DNA of 64,000 nt from Pirellulales bacterium (GCA_035656635.1 DASRSD010000183.1:1-64000); one strand, 5' to 3'. Shown: positions 52,896 through 62,370, numbered from the stretch's first letter. The notes: generated by a model from the letters alone, not told the origin. Numbers and translations: made by a program.

Positions 52896-53540
52896 ATGTC
52901 TCGTCGTTCGCTTAAGAAAATCGATCCGGCGTTAAATCTTTCAGAGCATTTGCTTACGCCGGAGCAACTGCCGCGACCGTGGGATGCTGTGCGCCTGTTC
53001 GGGCGCAGGGCGCCTTTGGAGGTGGAAGTAGGGAGCGGCAAGGGACTGTTTTTATCTGCGGCGGCAACGCAGTGGGCCGATCACGATTTTTTGGGAATGG
53101 AAATCGCCGCCAGGTACGCGCGGTTTTCGGCGGGGCGACTGGCCCAGCGGGGACTGGCCAATGCGCGGATGATTCACGGCGATGCCCGGCGCGTGTTCGC
53201 GGAATTTCTGCCCGCGGAGTGCGCGGCGGCGGTGCACGTGTATTTTCCCGATCCCTGGTGGAAAAAGCGTCATCAAAAGCGGCGCGTGATGAGCGCGCCG
53301 TTTTTGCGCGAAATTCAGCGTGTGCTGCAACCCGGCGGCAGGCTCCATTTTTGGACCGACGTGGAAGAGTATTTTCAAGCCACGTTGGAATTGATCGCGG
53401 CCGCCACCCAATGGCAAGGGCCCATTTCAGTAGCCGAACGGGCTGCCCAGCACGACTTGGATTTCCACACCCACTTCGAACGCCGCATGCGCTTGCACGG
53501 CGAAGCCGTGCATCGGGCCGAATTCCGCCGAATGCAATAG
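52896..53540 (+). CDS. trmB: tRNA (guanine-46-N7)-methyltransferase TrmB
   Basis: 214 residues from ATG 52896. SAM-binding EVEVGSGKGLFL near residue 43, the family motif VHVYFPDPWWKKRHQKRR near residue 109, and GGRLHFWTDVEEYF. Methylates G46 in the variable loop of tRNA. A longer frame upstream overlaps the rhomboid gene and is discounted. Confidence 0.97.
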   Translation: MSRRSLKKIDPALNLSEHLLTPEQLPRPWDAVRLFGRRAPLEVEVGSGKGLFLSAAATQWADHDFLGMEIAARYARFSAGRLAQRGLANARMIHGDARRVFAEFLPAECAAAVHVYFPDPWWKKRHQKRRVMSAPFLREIQRVLQPGGRLHFWTDVEEYFQATLELIAAATQWQGPISVAERAAQHDLDFHTHFERRMRLHGEAVHRAEFRRMQ

Positions 53541-53550
53541 ATTTCAATTC

Positions 53551-53579
53551 TTGGCAGGGCAAGGTACATTTTATATTAG
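53551..53579 (+). promoter_or_regulatory. Promoter candidate TTGGCA-N17-TATTAG
   Basis: -35 TTGGCA at 53551-53556 and -10 TATTAG at 53574-53579 (or TATATT with a 15-base spacer), just upstream of the DUF4258-like gene. If correct, transcription starts near 53586 and translation cannot start at the earlier TTG. Confidence 0.4.
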
Positions 53580-53612
53580 GCTTTGCAGTTGTTGAACATG
53601 ATGGATAAACGC

Positions 53613-53900
53613 ATGGACGTTCGTTATTTTTCTGATGCAGAGACGGGAGAGCCGCACATTTATGGCCACGGAATTTCAGAAGCAGAAGTAGAATATGTAT
53701 TGCGACATCCTGGAGAAGATCGGCCGGGTCGTGATGACTCTCGGCATGCACTGGGTCAAACCGCAGCCGGTCGATATTTGCATGTGATTTATGTGCCTGA
53801 CCCGGATGCCGACAGCGTGTTTGTGGTGACCGCATACGAACTGCAGGGCAAACCAGTGTATGCATATCGACGGAGATTCCGTCGGAAGGGAAAACAATGA
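53613..53900 (+). CDS. DUF4258/BrnT-like toxin candidate
   Basis: 95 residues from ATG 53613 (ATG 53598 also possible). MDVRYFSDAETGEPHIYGHGIS starts the family, GQTAAGRYLHVIYVPDPDADSVFVVTAYEL forms the core strands and the tail is basic (YRRRFRRKGKQ). This is the compact RelE/BrnT-like fold of DUF4258 proteins. The 4-base overlap with a short downstream gene (ATGA) indicates a coupled pair. Confidence 0.7.
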   Translation: MDVRYFSDAETGEPHIYGHGISEAEVEYVLRHPGEDRPGRDDSRHALGQTAAGRYLHVIYVPDPDADSVFVVTAYELQGKPVYAYRRRFRRKGKQ

Positions 53901-54100
53901 GCGAACAACGATTTCCACGGGGTTGGGACGAAGATAGGGTCAAGCGCTTGATAGCTCATTACGAATCGCTGACCGAAGAGGAACAGGTTGCAGACGACGA
54001 AGCCGCTATCGGTGAGCAAACAGGTCAGACTGTAATTAGCGTGCCCGAAAGTTTGCTGCCGGCAATTCGACAGCTACTGGCGGGCATAAAGAGCGATTAA
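53897..54100 (+). CDS. Small partner protein of DUF4258-like gene (antitoxin candidate)
   Basis: 67 residues. FPRGWDEDRVKRLIAHYESLTEEEQVADDEAA and VISVPESLLPAIRQLLAGI; acidic overall, while the partner is basic. Order toxin then antitoxin is the reverse of most type II systems, as in HigBA and BrnTA. Confidence 0.7.
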   Translation: MSEQRFPRGWDEDRVKRLIAHYESLTEEEQVADDEAAIGEQTGQTVISVPESLLPAIRQLLAGIKSD

Positions 54101-54301
54101 ATCTTATGATGCAGTGCGAGAAGCGACAGATGCTAGCATGAAGTGCCCTATGCCAAATTTGGCGGTTTTGAGATACTCTGCGACTGTTTTTAGTTGGATT
54201 CTTTGCTTGGCGTGAAAGTGTCCCGCGATTAGTTTTTCTCTGCGCCTCCGCGTCTCTGTGGTTGGAGATGCCGTGGCGCTTTGGGTCGCAAGGAAGCGAC
54301 G

Positions 54302-55144
54302 ATGGTTCGATATTCTGTCATCATTCCGCAGCATGATCGAGCGGACGAAGTGCGCCGGCAGTTGCCGGCGCTGGCGGCGGTGCTCGATCAGTTGGGCCAG
54401 ACCTACGAAATGATTGTGGTGGACGATGGTTCTGCCGGCCCCATGCTGCGCTTACTGGAAAAATTGCTGACGGAATATCGTTCGCTGCGGCTGCTATGCG
54501 TGGAACCGTTTTGCGGACTGAGTGTGGCCCTGGACGCCGGCATTCGCGCGGCCCGGGGTGAGGTGTTGATTGCCTTGGAACCAGGCTTGGGATACCCGCC
54601 CGATCAAATTCCGGTCCTGTTGAGTTGGCTGCGGCGCGGAGATTTTGTGGCGGGCCGGCGTCGGAAATTTGGCGCGGCCAAACTGTGGCATCGCATCAGC
54701 CGTATTCCGCGGTGGGCGCTATTGGGCTTGGATGGGCACGATCCCGACTGCCTGTTTTGGGCCGCGCGGCGGGAAGTGTTTGGCGAGTTGGTGCTGACCG
54801 CCGGCACAGCGAGATATTTGCCGGCGCTCGTGCGGCAACGAGGCTTTCGCATTTGCGAAATGTACGTCGAACAGCAGCAGCGTGCGCTTCCGCTCCAAGA
54901 GACGCAGGCCCATCTGGGCGATTTATTGGCGGTGTGGTGGCATTGCCGCCGATGGCGAAACGCGACCGTCCGCGAATTGACGGTCGGCGGTGCTGCCGCC
55001 CGGCCAGAGTTGCGCGTTGTGAGCACGGGCGACGAAATGCAGCCTGGCTCGGTCGGGACAGACCGGCCCGCGTTGGGCATGAATTCGGCCAGCGAGGTTA
55101 TGGCCCGCTCCGTTCACTCCTCGCCGGCGGTGAAAAGCGCATGA
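54302..55144 (+). CDS. Glycosyltransferase family 2-like protein
   Basis: 280 residues from ATG 54302 with AAGGAAG upstream. GT-A start VRYSVIIPQHDRADEVRRQL, the VVDDGSAG diphosphate-binding motif, and AARGEVLIALEPGLGYPPDQI where a DxD-like motif reads EPG, an unusual variant. Dolichol-phosphate-mannose-synthase-like transferases are the nearest class. The ATGA overlap with lpxB suggests translational coupling and a role in lipid or LPS assembly (inference). Confidence 0.8.
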   Translation: MVRYSVIIPQHDRADEVRRQLPALAAVLDQLGQTYEMIVVDDGSAGPMLRLLEKLLTEYRSLRLLCVEPFCGLSVALDAGIRAARGEVLIALEPGLGYPPDQIPVLLSWLRRGDFVAGRRRKFGAAKLWHRISRIPRWALLGLDGHDPDCLFWAARREVFGELVLTAGTARYLPALVRQRGFRICEMYVEQQQRALPLQETQAHLGDLLAVWWHCRRWRNATVRELTVGGAAARPELRVVSTGDEMQPGSVGTDRPALGMNSASEVMARSVHSSPAVKSA

Positions 55145-56460
55145 AAATTTTCTTTTCGGCCGGGGAACCCAGCGGCGACGTGCACGGAGCGAACGTCATT
55201 CGCAAGCTGCGCCAATTGCGTCCGGATATTCAGTGTGTCGGCTATGGCGGCCCGGAAATGGCCGCCGCCGGTTGCCAGTTGCACGTTGATTTAACCGCTT
55301 TGGCCGTGATGTGGTTTTTGCGCGTGCTGTTGAACTTGCACAAATTTTTGCATTTGGCCAGCCGGGCCGATCGCTACTTTCGCCACCAGCGTCCCGATGC
55401 CGTGGTACTGATCGATTACCCCGGCTTCAATTGGTGGATTGCCTGGCGGGCCAAGGCGCACGGGATTCCGGTGTTGTATTATTGCCCGCCGCAAATTTGG
55501 TCGTGGGGGAGCTGGCGGATTAAAAAAATACGGCGGTATGTTGATCACGTGCTGTGTACATTGCCGTTTGAAGAAAAGTGGTTTCGCGAGCAAGGTTGCC
55601 GAGCGACCTTTGTGGGGCATCCGTTTTTTGACGAGGTACGGCGGCAGCAACTCGACGAACAATTTCTGGAAACCATGCGGCAGAAGTCGGGCCGGTTGAT
55701 TACCATTTTGCCTGGCTCGCGCACGCAGGAAGTGCAGCACAACTTGAAATGGTTTTTGAAAGCGGCGGCGCTGGTGCAGGTGCGGTTTCCCAAGGTGCGC
55801 TTTGCGGTGGCCGCATTTAAGCCGCAGCAGGCACAAATTGCCCAGCAGTTGATCGCCCAAACCAAATTGCCAGTCGAAGTATACGTGCGCAAAACTCCAG
55901 AGCTGATGCAGTTGGCAGAATGCTGCATGGCGTGCAGCGGCTCGGTTTCGCTGGAACTTTTGTATCACAAAAAGCCCACGGTCATTTTGTATTGGATTAG
56001 TCCGTTGGCGTATCGAGTGCAACAGTGTTTTCGGCGCGTGAAATACATTACGCTGGTGAATTTGTTGACGGCCAAGGAATTGTTTCCGGCCGATACCACG
56101 CCGTACAGCCCCAGCGATCCGGATGCCCACCGCGTGCTGTTTCCCGAGTATTTGACCAGCGAAGACAAATCGCTGCAAATTGCGTCGCATTTAATTCAAT
56201 GGCTGGCCAGCGATGACCAACGCGACGGCCTGATTGCTCAATTGGCGGAGCTGAAAGCGAAGGTTGGTCATGGCGGCGCTTCGCAAACGGCCGCCGAAAT
56301 GATTCTCGCGGAAGCGGATCGACATGCGCGCCTTGTGCCCCCCAAGCCGCACTTTGTTCCCGGCATGATCGTGGCCAGCAGCGATGGCGGCGAGAAAGCA
56401 CTGCTAGCCGCCAAACAGTCAAACGGCGACAGCCCGCAGCGGTTGGATAAAGCGGCCTGA
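55141..56460 (+). CDS. lpxB: Lipid-A-disaccharide synthase LpxB
   Basis: 439 residues from ATG 55141; longer than the usual ~380 because of a C-terminal tail of ~40 residues. Starts MKIFFSAGEPSGDVHGANVI, then GYGGPEMAAAGCQLHVDL, VLIDYPGFNWWIAWRAK, YYCPPQIWSWGSWRIKKI, LPGSRTQEVQHN and CSGSVSLELLYHKKPTVILY. Joins UDP-2,3-diacylglucosamine and lipid X at the inner membrane, evidence that the organism makes lipid A. Confidence 0.97.
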   Translation: MKIFFSAGEPSGDVHGANVIRKLRQLRPDIQCVGYGGPEMAAAGCQLHVDLTALAVMWFLRVLLNLHKFLHLASRADRYFRHQRPDAVVLIDYPGFNWWIAWRAKAHGIPVLYYCPPQIWSWGSWRIKKIRRYVDHVLCTLPFEEKWFREQGCRATFVGHPFFDEVRRQQLDEQFLETMRQKSGRLITILPGSRTQEVQHNLKWFLKAAALVQVRFPKVRFAVAAFKPQQAQIAQQLIAQTKLPVEVYVRKTPELMQLAECCMACSGSVSLELLYHKKPTVILYWISPLAYRVQQCFRRVKYITLVNLLTAKELFPADTTPYSPSDPDAHRVLFPEYLTSEDKSLQIASHLIQWLASDDQRDGLIAQLAELKAKVGHGGASQTAAEMILAEADRHARLVPPKPHFVPGMIVASSDGGEKALLAAKQSNGDSPQRLDKAA

Positions 56461-56582
56461 ACACTTGCAAAAGCCGAATGTCTTTCGGCAGGCGGGCCCG
56501 GCCAGTATCTTGTAAGCGTGCCGCTTTGTAAGCAAGGAGTTACCTTGCAAGCAGAGGCCCTTCAAATTTCAATTGCCAATTC

Positions 56583-57368
56583 ATGTCATATCACTCCCTG
56601 GCAAGCGATCTTCCGGACGCCAACTTGCCGCCGTGCCATGTGGGCGTGGTGTTTGCCCTGGCTTTGGAGGCGGGCGCGCTGGAAGACAAGCTGGCGGGAA
56701 AAATTGCCGTGCGGGGCAGCCATTTCACCGCTTGGCAAGGAGGCCTGAAAGGCCGCGGCGTGGTGATTGTGCATTCCGGCGTGGGGCAAAAGAATGCCGC
56801 TATGGCGGCGGCGGCGCTCATTGTTGGTCACAAGCCGCGCTGGCTGATTTCCGCAGGCTTGGCTGGCGGATTGCATCCGAGCGTGAAGCGCGGCGACATC
56901 ATTATGCCCGATTGCATTTTGGGCGAAGATGGCCGGCGGTTGGCAATTGATTTTGATATTTCGCCGCAGCAGAAAGCCGCCACGCCCGGATTGCACGTGG
57001 GGCCGCTAATGACGATTGACCGGGTGGTGTTCAAAGCGGCGGAAAAACTTGCGCTGGGCCAGCAGCAGGGGGCACTGGCTGTCGATATGGAAACACTGGC
57101 CTTGGCCGAAGAATGCCGCCGCGAGAAGCAACGCTTTTTGGCAGTGCGCGTAATCAGCGACCCGGTGGATGAGGAATTGCCGGCCGACATCGAGCGATTG
57201 GTTACCCGCAAAACGTGGGCTCGACGAATTGGGGCCACGGCGGGCTCGATCATTCGCCGGCCATCGACGGTGAAAGATTTGTGGCGCTTCCGTGAAACGG
57301 CGCTGGCTTGCTCATTGAAACTTGCCAATTTCTTGGAAGGCGTGATCGAGCAGCTGGGCAGCACATGA
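56583..57368 (+). CDS. Nucleoside phosphorylase, hopanoid-associated HpnG-like
   Basis: 261 residues. PNP/MTA-phosphorylase fold with VGVVFALALEAGAL, IVHSGVGQKNAAMAA, ISAGLAGGLHPSVKRGDII and the family Met-Glu in VDMETLALAE followed by VRVISDP. HpnG acts on adenosylhopane in hopanoid synthesis; MTA/SAH nucleosidase is the alternative reading. The convergent hpnE-D-C module, 12 bases from its stop, supports the HpnG assignment. Confidence 0.8.
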   Translation: MSYHSLASDLPDANLPPCHVGVVFALALEAGALEDKLAGKIAVRGSHFTAWQGGLKGRGVVIVHSGVGQKNAAMAAAALIVGHKPRWLISAGLAGGLHPSVKRGDIIMPDCILGEDGRRLAIDFDISPQQKAATPGLHVGPLMTIDRVVFKAAEKLALGQQQGALAVDMETLALAEECRREKQRFLAVRVISDPVDEELPADIERLVTRKTWARRIGATAGSIIRRPSTVKDLWRFRETALACSLKLANFLEGVIEQLGST

Positions 57369-57380
57369 GCAGATTGCGAA

Positions 57381-58844
57381 TTAGCTTCCAACCAGCCAGC
57401 GCGCCAGCCACGGCCGGGGTAAATCGGGGGCGAGAATTTTTTCGTGTTGTCCCAAGCGGGCCAGAACGCTTTCGGCGGCCAGGTACCCGCTGCGGACGGC
57501 CCCTTCCATTGTGGCGGGCCAGTCGGTGGCGGTCCAATCGCCGGCTAAAAATAAATTCGGCACCGGCGTTTGTTGGGGAGGTCTTAATTGATCGCTGCCA
57601 ACCAGCGGCGCAAACACGGCATGCTGCTGTGTGATCAACCGCGCTTGCAATCGCTTTGCTTTCGCGGCGGCCGGCCAAATGCTTACCAAATCCTGTTGCA
57701 CTTGGGCAATGATTGCCTCGCGCGATTGTGCCGCCAACTCCCGCGAGGCACTGATGACAATTTGGTAATAATGACCCGGCGGGGTGGCTGAGCTAGCTGC
57801 AGCGGCCTGCACGCCGTGATTAAAAATCCATTGACTAAGGCGTCCGGGCAATACGGCATGGGGTAAATGGGTGATCGCTCGATCGAACCATAAATGAACC
57901 GCGGTAATGGGGGCCGATTCGAGCTGGGCCAGTTGTTGTAGTTGTGGAAGCGCCGCGCGCAATGGATCGCTGAGCAATTCGTCGACGCGCCGCCAGGGCG
58001 CCGCCAACACGACAATTTCTGTGGGCAAACGCTGTCCGTCGGCGAGGATTACTTCCGAGACGCCTTGGGCGTTACCGATCAGCTGTTTTGCCGGGCACTC
58101 TGTCCGCAACTCAATTTGGTGTTGCCGCAGCCATTGCTCCAGTCGCTGGCCGTAGAATTCGCCCAGCGGAATCGAAGGCACTTGCAATTCACACGCGCCG
58201 CGCGCGGCCAGGAAGGTATCAACGAATACTTTACGCACGGGCGGAACGGCGGCGCGGTCGACGGTTTCGCTCAGGGCACTCACAATGACCGGCGTCCAAA
58301 ATAGCTCGATGGCGCGCTCGGTTTGACCGGCGGTCCGCAGCCATTGGCCCATGGTGAGTTTGGCCGGATCAGCGTGTGCCGGGGTGCGCGCCAACGTCCT
58401 AAGTGCGGAAACAATGTCGAGCCGTTCGCGCAGGCTGAGATATTTCAATTGCAACAGCGACGGCAACAAGTGCAACGGCGCCGGCAGCCAGCGGCTAGGT
58501 GAAACATCGCAGCGGCGGCCGTCCGGGCCAAAAAAATAAAGCGTCTGGTCGCGGCGGAGCCATTCGGCCAGGCCTGTCCGTCGACAGAAATCAGCCAGGT
58601 TGGTGCAGCAGCCCAAGCTGACATGCTGGCAGTGATCGACCCAGGCGTCGCTGGCCGGATCGCGAAAGGAACCCGCTCGCCCACCCAGTTGCCGCCGCGC
58701 TTCCAGCAAGGTGATGTGGAAGTTGCGGTCCGCCAATGCCACGGCGGCGGCCAAGCCTGCCAATCCGCCGCCAATAATGACGATGCGGGGGGCGGTTATG
58801 CTTCCTGCGGGCAAGTGTTCCGGCTGTGCCTGCGTGCCGCTCAT
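57381..58844 (-). CDS. hpnE: Squalene-forming oxidoreductase HpnE
   Basis: 487 residues from ATG 58844, which overlaps the hpnD stop by 4 bases (ATGA). FAD motif IVIIGGGLAGLAAAVALADRN at residue ~20, LLEARRQLGGRAGSF, and the amine-oxidase-like end NLFLAGDWTATDWPATMEGAVRSG. HpnE reduces hydroxysqualene to squalene. Belongs to the hpnC-hpnD-hpnE operon. Confidence 0.93.
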   Translation of the reverse strand: MSGTQAQPEHLPAGSITAPRIVIIGGGLAGLAAAVALADRNFHITLLEARRQLGGRAGSFRDPASDAWVDHCQHVSLGCCTNLADFCRRTGLAEWLRRDQTLYFFGPDGRRCDVSPSRWLPAPLHLLPSLLQLKYLSLRERLDIVSALRTLARTPAHADPAKLTMGQWLRTAGQTERAIELFWTPVIVSALSETVDRAAVPPVRKVFVDTFLAARGACELQVPSIPLGEFYGQRLEQWLRQHQIELRTECPAKQLIGNAQGVSEVILADGQRLPTEIVVLAAPWRRVDELLSDPLRAALPQLQQLAQLESAPITAVHLWFDRAITHLPHAVLPGRLSQWIFNHGVQAAAASSATPPGHYYQIVISASRELAAQSREAIIAQVQQDLVSIWPAAAKAKRLQARLITQQHAVFAPLVGSDQLRPPQQTPVPNLFLAGDWTATDWPATMEGAVRSGYLAAESVLARLGQHEKILAPDLPRPWLARWLVGS

Positions 58845-59734
58845 GACGATAGGGCTTCCCATTTCGAAGCGGCGAGCGGCAGCCGAGGTCGCGCCAACAG
58901 TGCGCCGGCTGCGATGCGCGCTTTCTCCCAGGGGCTCAATCGAATACGGCGGCGAAACACGGCGTCCGGAGCACGTTTGATTTTCATCAACACCGCATGG
59001 TAGGTGACCGTCATGGCGCGAAATACACGCCGACCGTCTCGTTGCAACCAAGGCTCCAGCTCGGCGGCGGAGGTATAGAACTGTTCGGCCCGGCTGATTT
59101 CAAACTGCATGAGTTCGAGAAAGCGTGCATCGGCTTCGCCGCGCTGCAATTGCTCCGCGGTGCAACCGAAGCGGCGCAAATCTTCTTGCGGCAAATAAGT
59201 GCGGCCGCGCTGGGCGTCTTCCTTGAGGTCGCGCAGAATATTGGTGAGTTGGAACGCCACGCCGCAGCGGCGCGCCGGCTCCAAGGCTTCCGAGCCGCGA
59301 AAGCCCCAAATGTGAATGCAGGCCAAGCCGACGACCGACGCCACACAGTAGCAATATCGTTCCAGCTCGGCGAAAGTTTCGTAGCGGCTGTCGGCCAAAT
59401 CCATTTCTACCCCGTCGATGGCCGCGGTCAGGTATTCTTTAGGGATGCGATAAATGGCGGCGGTGTCGAGCAATGCCGGCACCATGGGATGGAGGGAATG
59501 ATCGCGCCCCGGTTGCTCAAGCTGAGCGCGCAATTCGGAAAGTGCAGCCTGGCGAGCGGCAACATCGCGGCGGTCGTCATCGGCCAGGTCATCGATGTGG
59601 CGCAAATACGCATACAGCACGCACATGGCCCGGCGCTTTTCGCGCGGCAACAGCAAAAACGAAAAGTAAAAGTTCGAGGCCGATCGTCGGGCCAGTCGCT
59701 GGCAGAGGGCATAGCTGGCGGAAAGGGAGTTCAC
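58841..59734 (-). CDS. hpnD: Presqualene diphosphate synthase HpnD
   Basis: 297 residues from GTG 59734, overlapping the hpnC stop by 4 bases (GTGA). SQS/PSY fold with first Asp-rich motif HIDDLADD and second motif NILRDLKEDAQRGRTYLPQE. HpnD condenses two farnesyl diphosphates to presqualene diphosphate. Confidence 0.93.
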   Translation of the reverse strand: MNSLSASYALCQRLARRSASNFYFSFLLLPREKRRAMCVLYAYLRHIDDLADDDRRDVAARQAALSELRAQLEQPGRDHSLHPMVPALLDTAAIYRIPKEYLTAAIDGVEMDLADSRYETFAELERYCYCVASVVGLACIHIWGFRGSEALEPARRCGVAFQLTNILRDLKEDAQRGRTYLPQEDLRRFGCTAEQLQRGEADARFLELMQFEISRAEQFYTSAAELEPWLQRDGRRVFRAMTVTYHAVLMKIKRAPDAVFRRRIRLSPWEKARIAAGALLARPRLPLAASKWEALSS

Positions 59735-60678
59735 GGCCGCGCCTCCAGCGAGGAGGGAAATGTAGCTCGCCGCTGCTGCCGCCAGGCATGAAAAAGCAGC
59801 GCGAGTTTCCTCCATTTGCCTACGACCGGCCGCCGTTGCCAGACGTCGTAATCGAGCTTGCGGATTGCTTGCAAAATAGCGCGGCCGCCGTCGATGAACA
59901 ATTGGATGTCAATTCGTAGCCCGGGCGGCGTCAAACTTACCAGTGGCTCCCCCGCGTCGAAAAATCCTTCGGCCCGAGCCACTTCGCCGCGGAGCAATTC
60001 GCGAAACGGCGGATTGAATTCGCCGCGGGCAAACATTTCCGGCGTGTAACCGGCCTGGCGGCAACTTTCTTGCGGCAAATAAATGCGGCCGATGGAATAA
60101 TCGCGAGCCACATCTTGCCAAAAATTGGCCAATTGCAAGCCGGTGCAAATACTATCGGCCAGCAGGCCGCGCTGCTCGTCGTGGCAGCGGCCTAAATACA
60201 GCACCAGCCGGCCAACCGGATTGGCGGAGTTGCGGCAATAACCGAGCAAATCGTCAAACGTTTCGTATCGGGCGCAGGTTTGATCTTGGCGAAAGGCCAC
60301 GAGCAAATTGCTGAACGGTTCGCTGGGAATTTGAAACTGGCGGATGGTGTCGACCAGCGCCACAAACACCGGATGGCTGGCCACGCCGCGGTAGCAATCG
60401 TCAAGCTGCGACTGCCACCACTCCAGCAGTTCCAAGCTGTACGCGCGGTTGCCGGCTTCGTCGGCTAAATCGTCCGACCAGCGGCAGTAAGCATAAATAT
60501 TGCAGAAGTGCTGCCGCAACACCGCCGGCAACAGCCAACTGGCCACGGTGAAGTTTTCGTAATGCTTGCGAGCCAAGCGGCGGCAGTAGGCTTGCGCTTC
60601 CGCAAGCGCAGGAATGCGGCGCGCAGCGGACGTGGGACCGTACAGCGCAAGTTCGTTGGGCAGCGAAGTTTGAGGCAT
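59731..60678 (-). CDS. hpnC: Hydroxysqualene synthase HpnC
   Basis: 315 residues. SQS/PSY fold with first motif RWSDDLADEAGN near residue 66 and second motif NFWQDVARDYSIGRIYLPQE. HpnC converts presqualene diphosphate to hydroxysqualene. First gene of the hpnC-hpnD-hpnE operon, with overlapping starts and stops throughout. No squalene-hopene cyclase gene is in this window. Confidence 0.93.
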   Translation of the reverse strand: MPQTSLPNELALYGPTSAARRIPALAEAQAYCRRLARKHYENFTVASWLLPAVLRQHFCNIYAYCRWSDDLADEAGNRAYSLELLEWWQSQLDDCYRGVASHPVFVALVDTIRQFQIPSEPFSNLLVAFRQDQTCARYETFDDLLGYCRNSANPVGRLVLYLGRCHDEQRGLLADSICTGLQLANFWQDVARDYSIGRIYLPQESCRQAGYTPEMFARGEFNPPFRELLRGEVARAEGFFDAGEPLVSLTPPGLRIDIQLFIDGGRAILQAIRKLDYDVWQRRPVVGKWRKLALLFHAWRQQRRATFPSSLEARP

Positions 60679-60792
60679 GAGCTGATGCTAGCGAGTGGCC
60701 GAAACTGCCTATCCGCGAATCGGGCAGCACATTATGATAACGCATAGTGGAGTTTCAAGCATCGTGGTTCGAGCCCAAGGATGTTACGCTGC

Positions 60793-61728
60793 ATGAAAAT
60801 CATTCTGGCCAGTCCGCGCGGGTTTTGTGCCGGCGTAAACATGGCGATCGACACGTTGGAACAATCGCTGAATCTCTTCGGTCCGCCGGTGTACGTTTAT
60901 CACGAGATTGTTCACAACAAGCACGTTGTCGATCGGTTTCGTGCCGAGGGGGCCGTGTTTGTTGACGATTTGCACGCGGTGCCCGAGGGGGCGAATTTGC
61001 TGTTTTCGGCCCACGGGGTATCTCCGGAAGTGCGGCGTGTGGCCCAAGAGCGGCGGCTGAACACGATCGACGCCACTTGTCCGCTGGTGACCAAAGTGCA
61101 TTTGGAAGCGGTGCGCTATGCCAAGCTGGGATACCAAATTATTCTGGTGGGGCACGCAGGCCACGATGAAGTAATTGGCACCATGGGGGAAGCGCCCGAT
61201 TCGTTTTATTTGGTCGGCAGCGAGGCGGAAGTCGACCAGTTGGAAGTTCCCTCTCGAGCGAAGCTGGCGTATCTGACGCAGACGACGCTTTCGGTCGACG
61301 ATGCCAACCGCATTATCAAGCGATTGAAGGAAAAATTTCCCAGCATCATTGGCCCGCCGAAGGAAGATATTTGCTACGCCACGCAAAATCGGCAGGAAGC
61401 GGTGCGGCAAATCTCCTCGGAGGCGACCTTAGTGCTGGTCGTGGGGAGCCAAAATAGTTCCAACAGTCTGCGGTTGGCGGAGCTGGCTTCCGAGACCGGC
61501 GCGCCTGCGTATTTGATTGACGGGCCGCCGGATATCGACCTGGCCTGGTTCCAGCCGACCGACGTTGTGTTGTTGACCGCCGGCGCCAGCGCCCCGGAAA
61601 GTGTGGTGCAACAATGCATCGAGCTGCTGAAGCGGCACTTCGGCGCGACGGTCGAGCAGCGCACTTTGCGCGAAGAGCAAGTGTTTTTTGCGCTCCCCAA
61701 GGAATTGCGAGTGCTGACCAGCCAGTGA
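60793..61728 (+). CDS. ispH: 4-hydroxy-3-methylbut-2-enyl diphosphate reductase IspH
   Basis: 311 residues from ATG 60793; ATG 60781 is an alternative. Fe-S cysteines in GFCAGVNMAI, ATCPLVTKVH and the C-terminal half; the substrate-binding SNSLRL is present. The usual GFCAGVxRAI motif reads NMAI, with Met instead of Arg. Final step of the MEP pathway, giving IPP and DMAPP for the neighbouring squalene enzymes. Divergent from hpnC. Confidence 0.97.
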   Translation: MKIILASPRGFCAGVNMAIDTLEQSLNLFGPPVYVYHEIVHNKHVVDRFRAEGAVFVDDLHAVPEGANLLFSAHGVSPEVRRVAQERRLNTIDATCPLVTKVHLEAVRYAKLGYQIILVGHAGHDEVIGTMGEAPDSFYLVGSEAEVDQLEVPSRAKLAYLTQTTLSVDDANRIIKRLKEKFPSIIGPPKEDICYATQNRQEAVRQISSEATLVLVVGSQNSSNSLRLAELASETGAPAYLIDGPPDIDLAWFQPTDVVLLTAGASAPESVVQQCIELLKRHFGATVEQRTLREEQVFFALPKELRVLTSQ

Positions 61729-61825
61729 TAAGCAAATTTCCACCGGGAAGCCACGAATGCCAAGGGGCACCCGACCGAAGTACCTGGTCGGTGCGCTGTT
61801 CGGAGTTCCCGCCCGGATCGCACTC

Positions 61826-62263
61826 TTACCCTTGGATGTAACTCTTCAGGTAATGGTTTTCCATCGTCAGTTGATTGTGCTGGTACTTCACCAGGTCGCC
61901 GATGGAAACAATGCCCACGAGTGTGCCGTCATCGTTGATGACCGGCAAGTGGCGAATGCGCCGATCGGTCATCATGCCCATGGCGTCTTGCACGCTGTCG
62001 TTGGGGGAGCACGTGGCTAAATCGGAAGTCATGACGTCGGAAACACGGTAGCGTTCCAGGGGAACTTTGCGCGCGGCACAGGCTTTGAGAATATCGCGCT
62101 CTGTGATAATTCCGAGCATGTGGGTGCAATCGTTTTCTTCACACACCACCAGTGAGCCGCAATTGTTCTTTACCAGCGTTTGCACGACATCTTCCAGCGT
62201 GGCCTGCGGCGAAATGCTGAATACCTGCGAGCCTTTGTCTTGTAGAATTTGCGCAAGCGACAT
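61826..62263 (-). CDS. CBS domain pair protein
   Basis: 145 residues from ATG 62263 with GAGG 7 bases upstream. Two CBS domains: VFSISPQATLEDVVQTLVKNN with GIITERDILKACAA, and MTSDLATCSPNDSVQDAMGMM with GIVSIGDLVKYQ. Such pairs bind adenosyl nucleotides and often regulate partners; no effector domain is fused. A near-consensus promoter lies ~110 bases upstream. Confidence 0.9.
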   Translation of the reverse strand: MSLAQILQDKGSQVFSISPQATLEDVVQTLVKNNCGSLVVCEENDCTHMLGIITERDILKACAARKVPLERYRVSDVMTSDLATCSPNDSVQDAMGMMTDRRIRHLPVINDDGTLVGIVSIGDLVKYQHNQLTMENHYLKSYIQG

Positions 62264-62370
62264 AGCAAGTCCTCGCTTTCGGTGACCCAGGTAAGAGATG
62301 CTGACCAAGATTGCCAGCCCCTTCTCTGTAGCGCAGCCAAAATTCTGCTGCCGCCCTCGCTCCCATCACA

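Noticed and set aside
54625-55140. N-terminal extension of the LpxB frame
   Set aside because: The open frame extends upstream through the GT2 gene, but LpxB homologs begin at the KIFFSAGEPSGD motif and the ATGA overlap fits ATG 55141.
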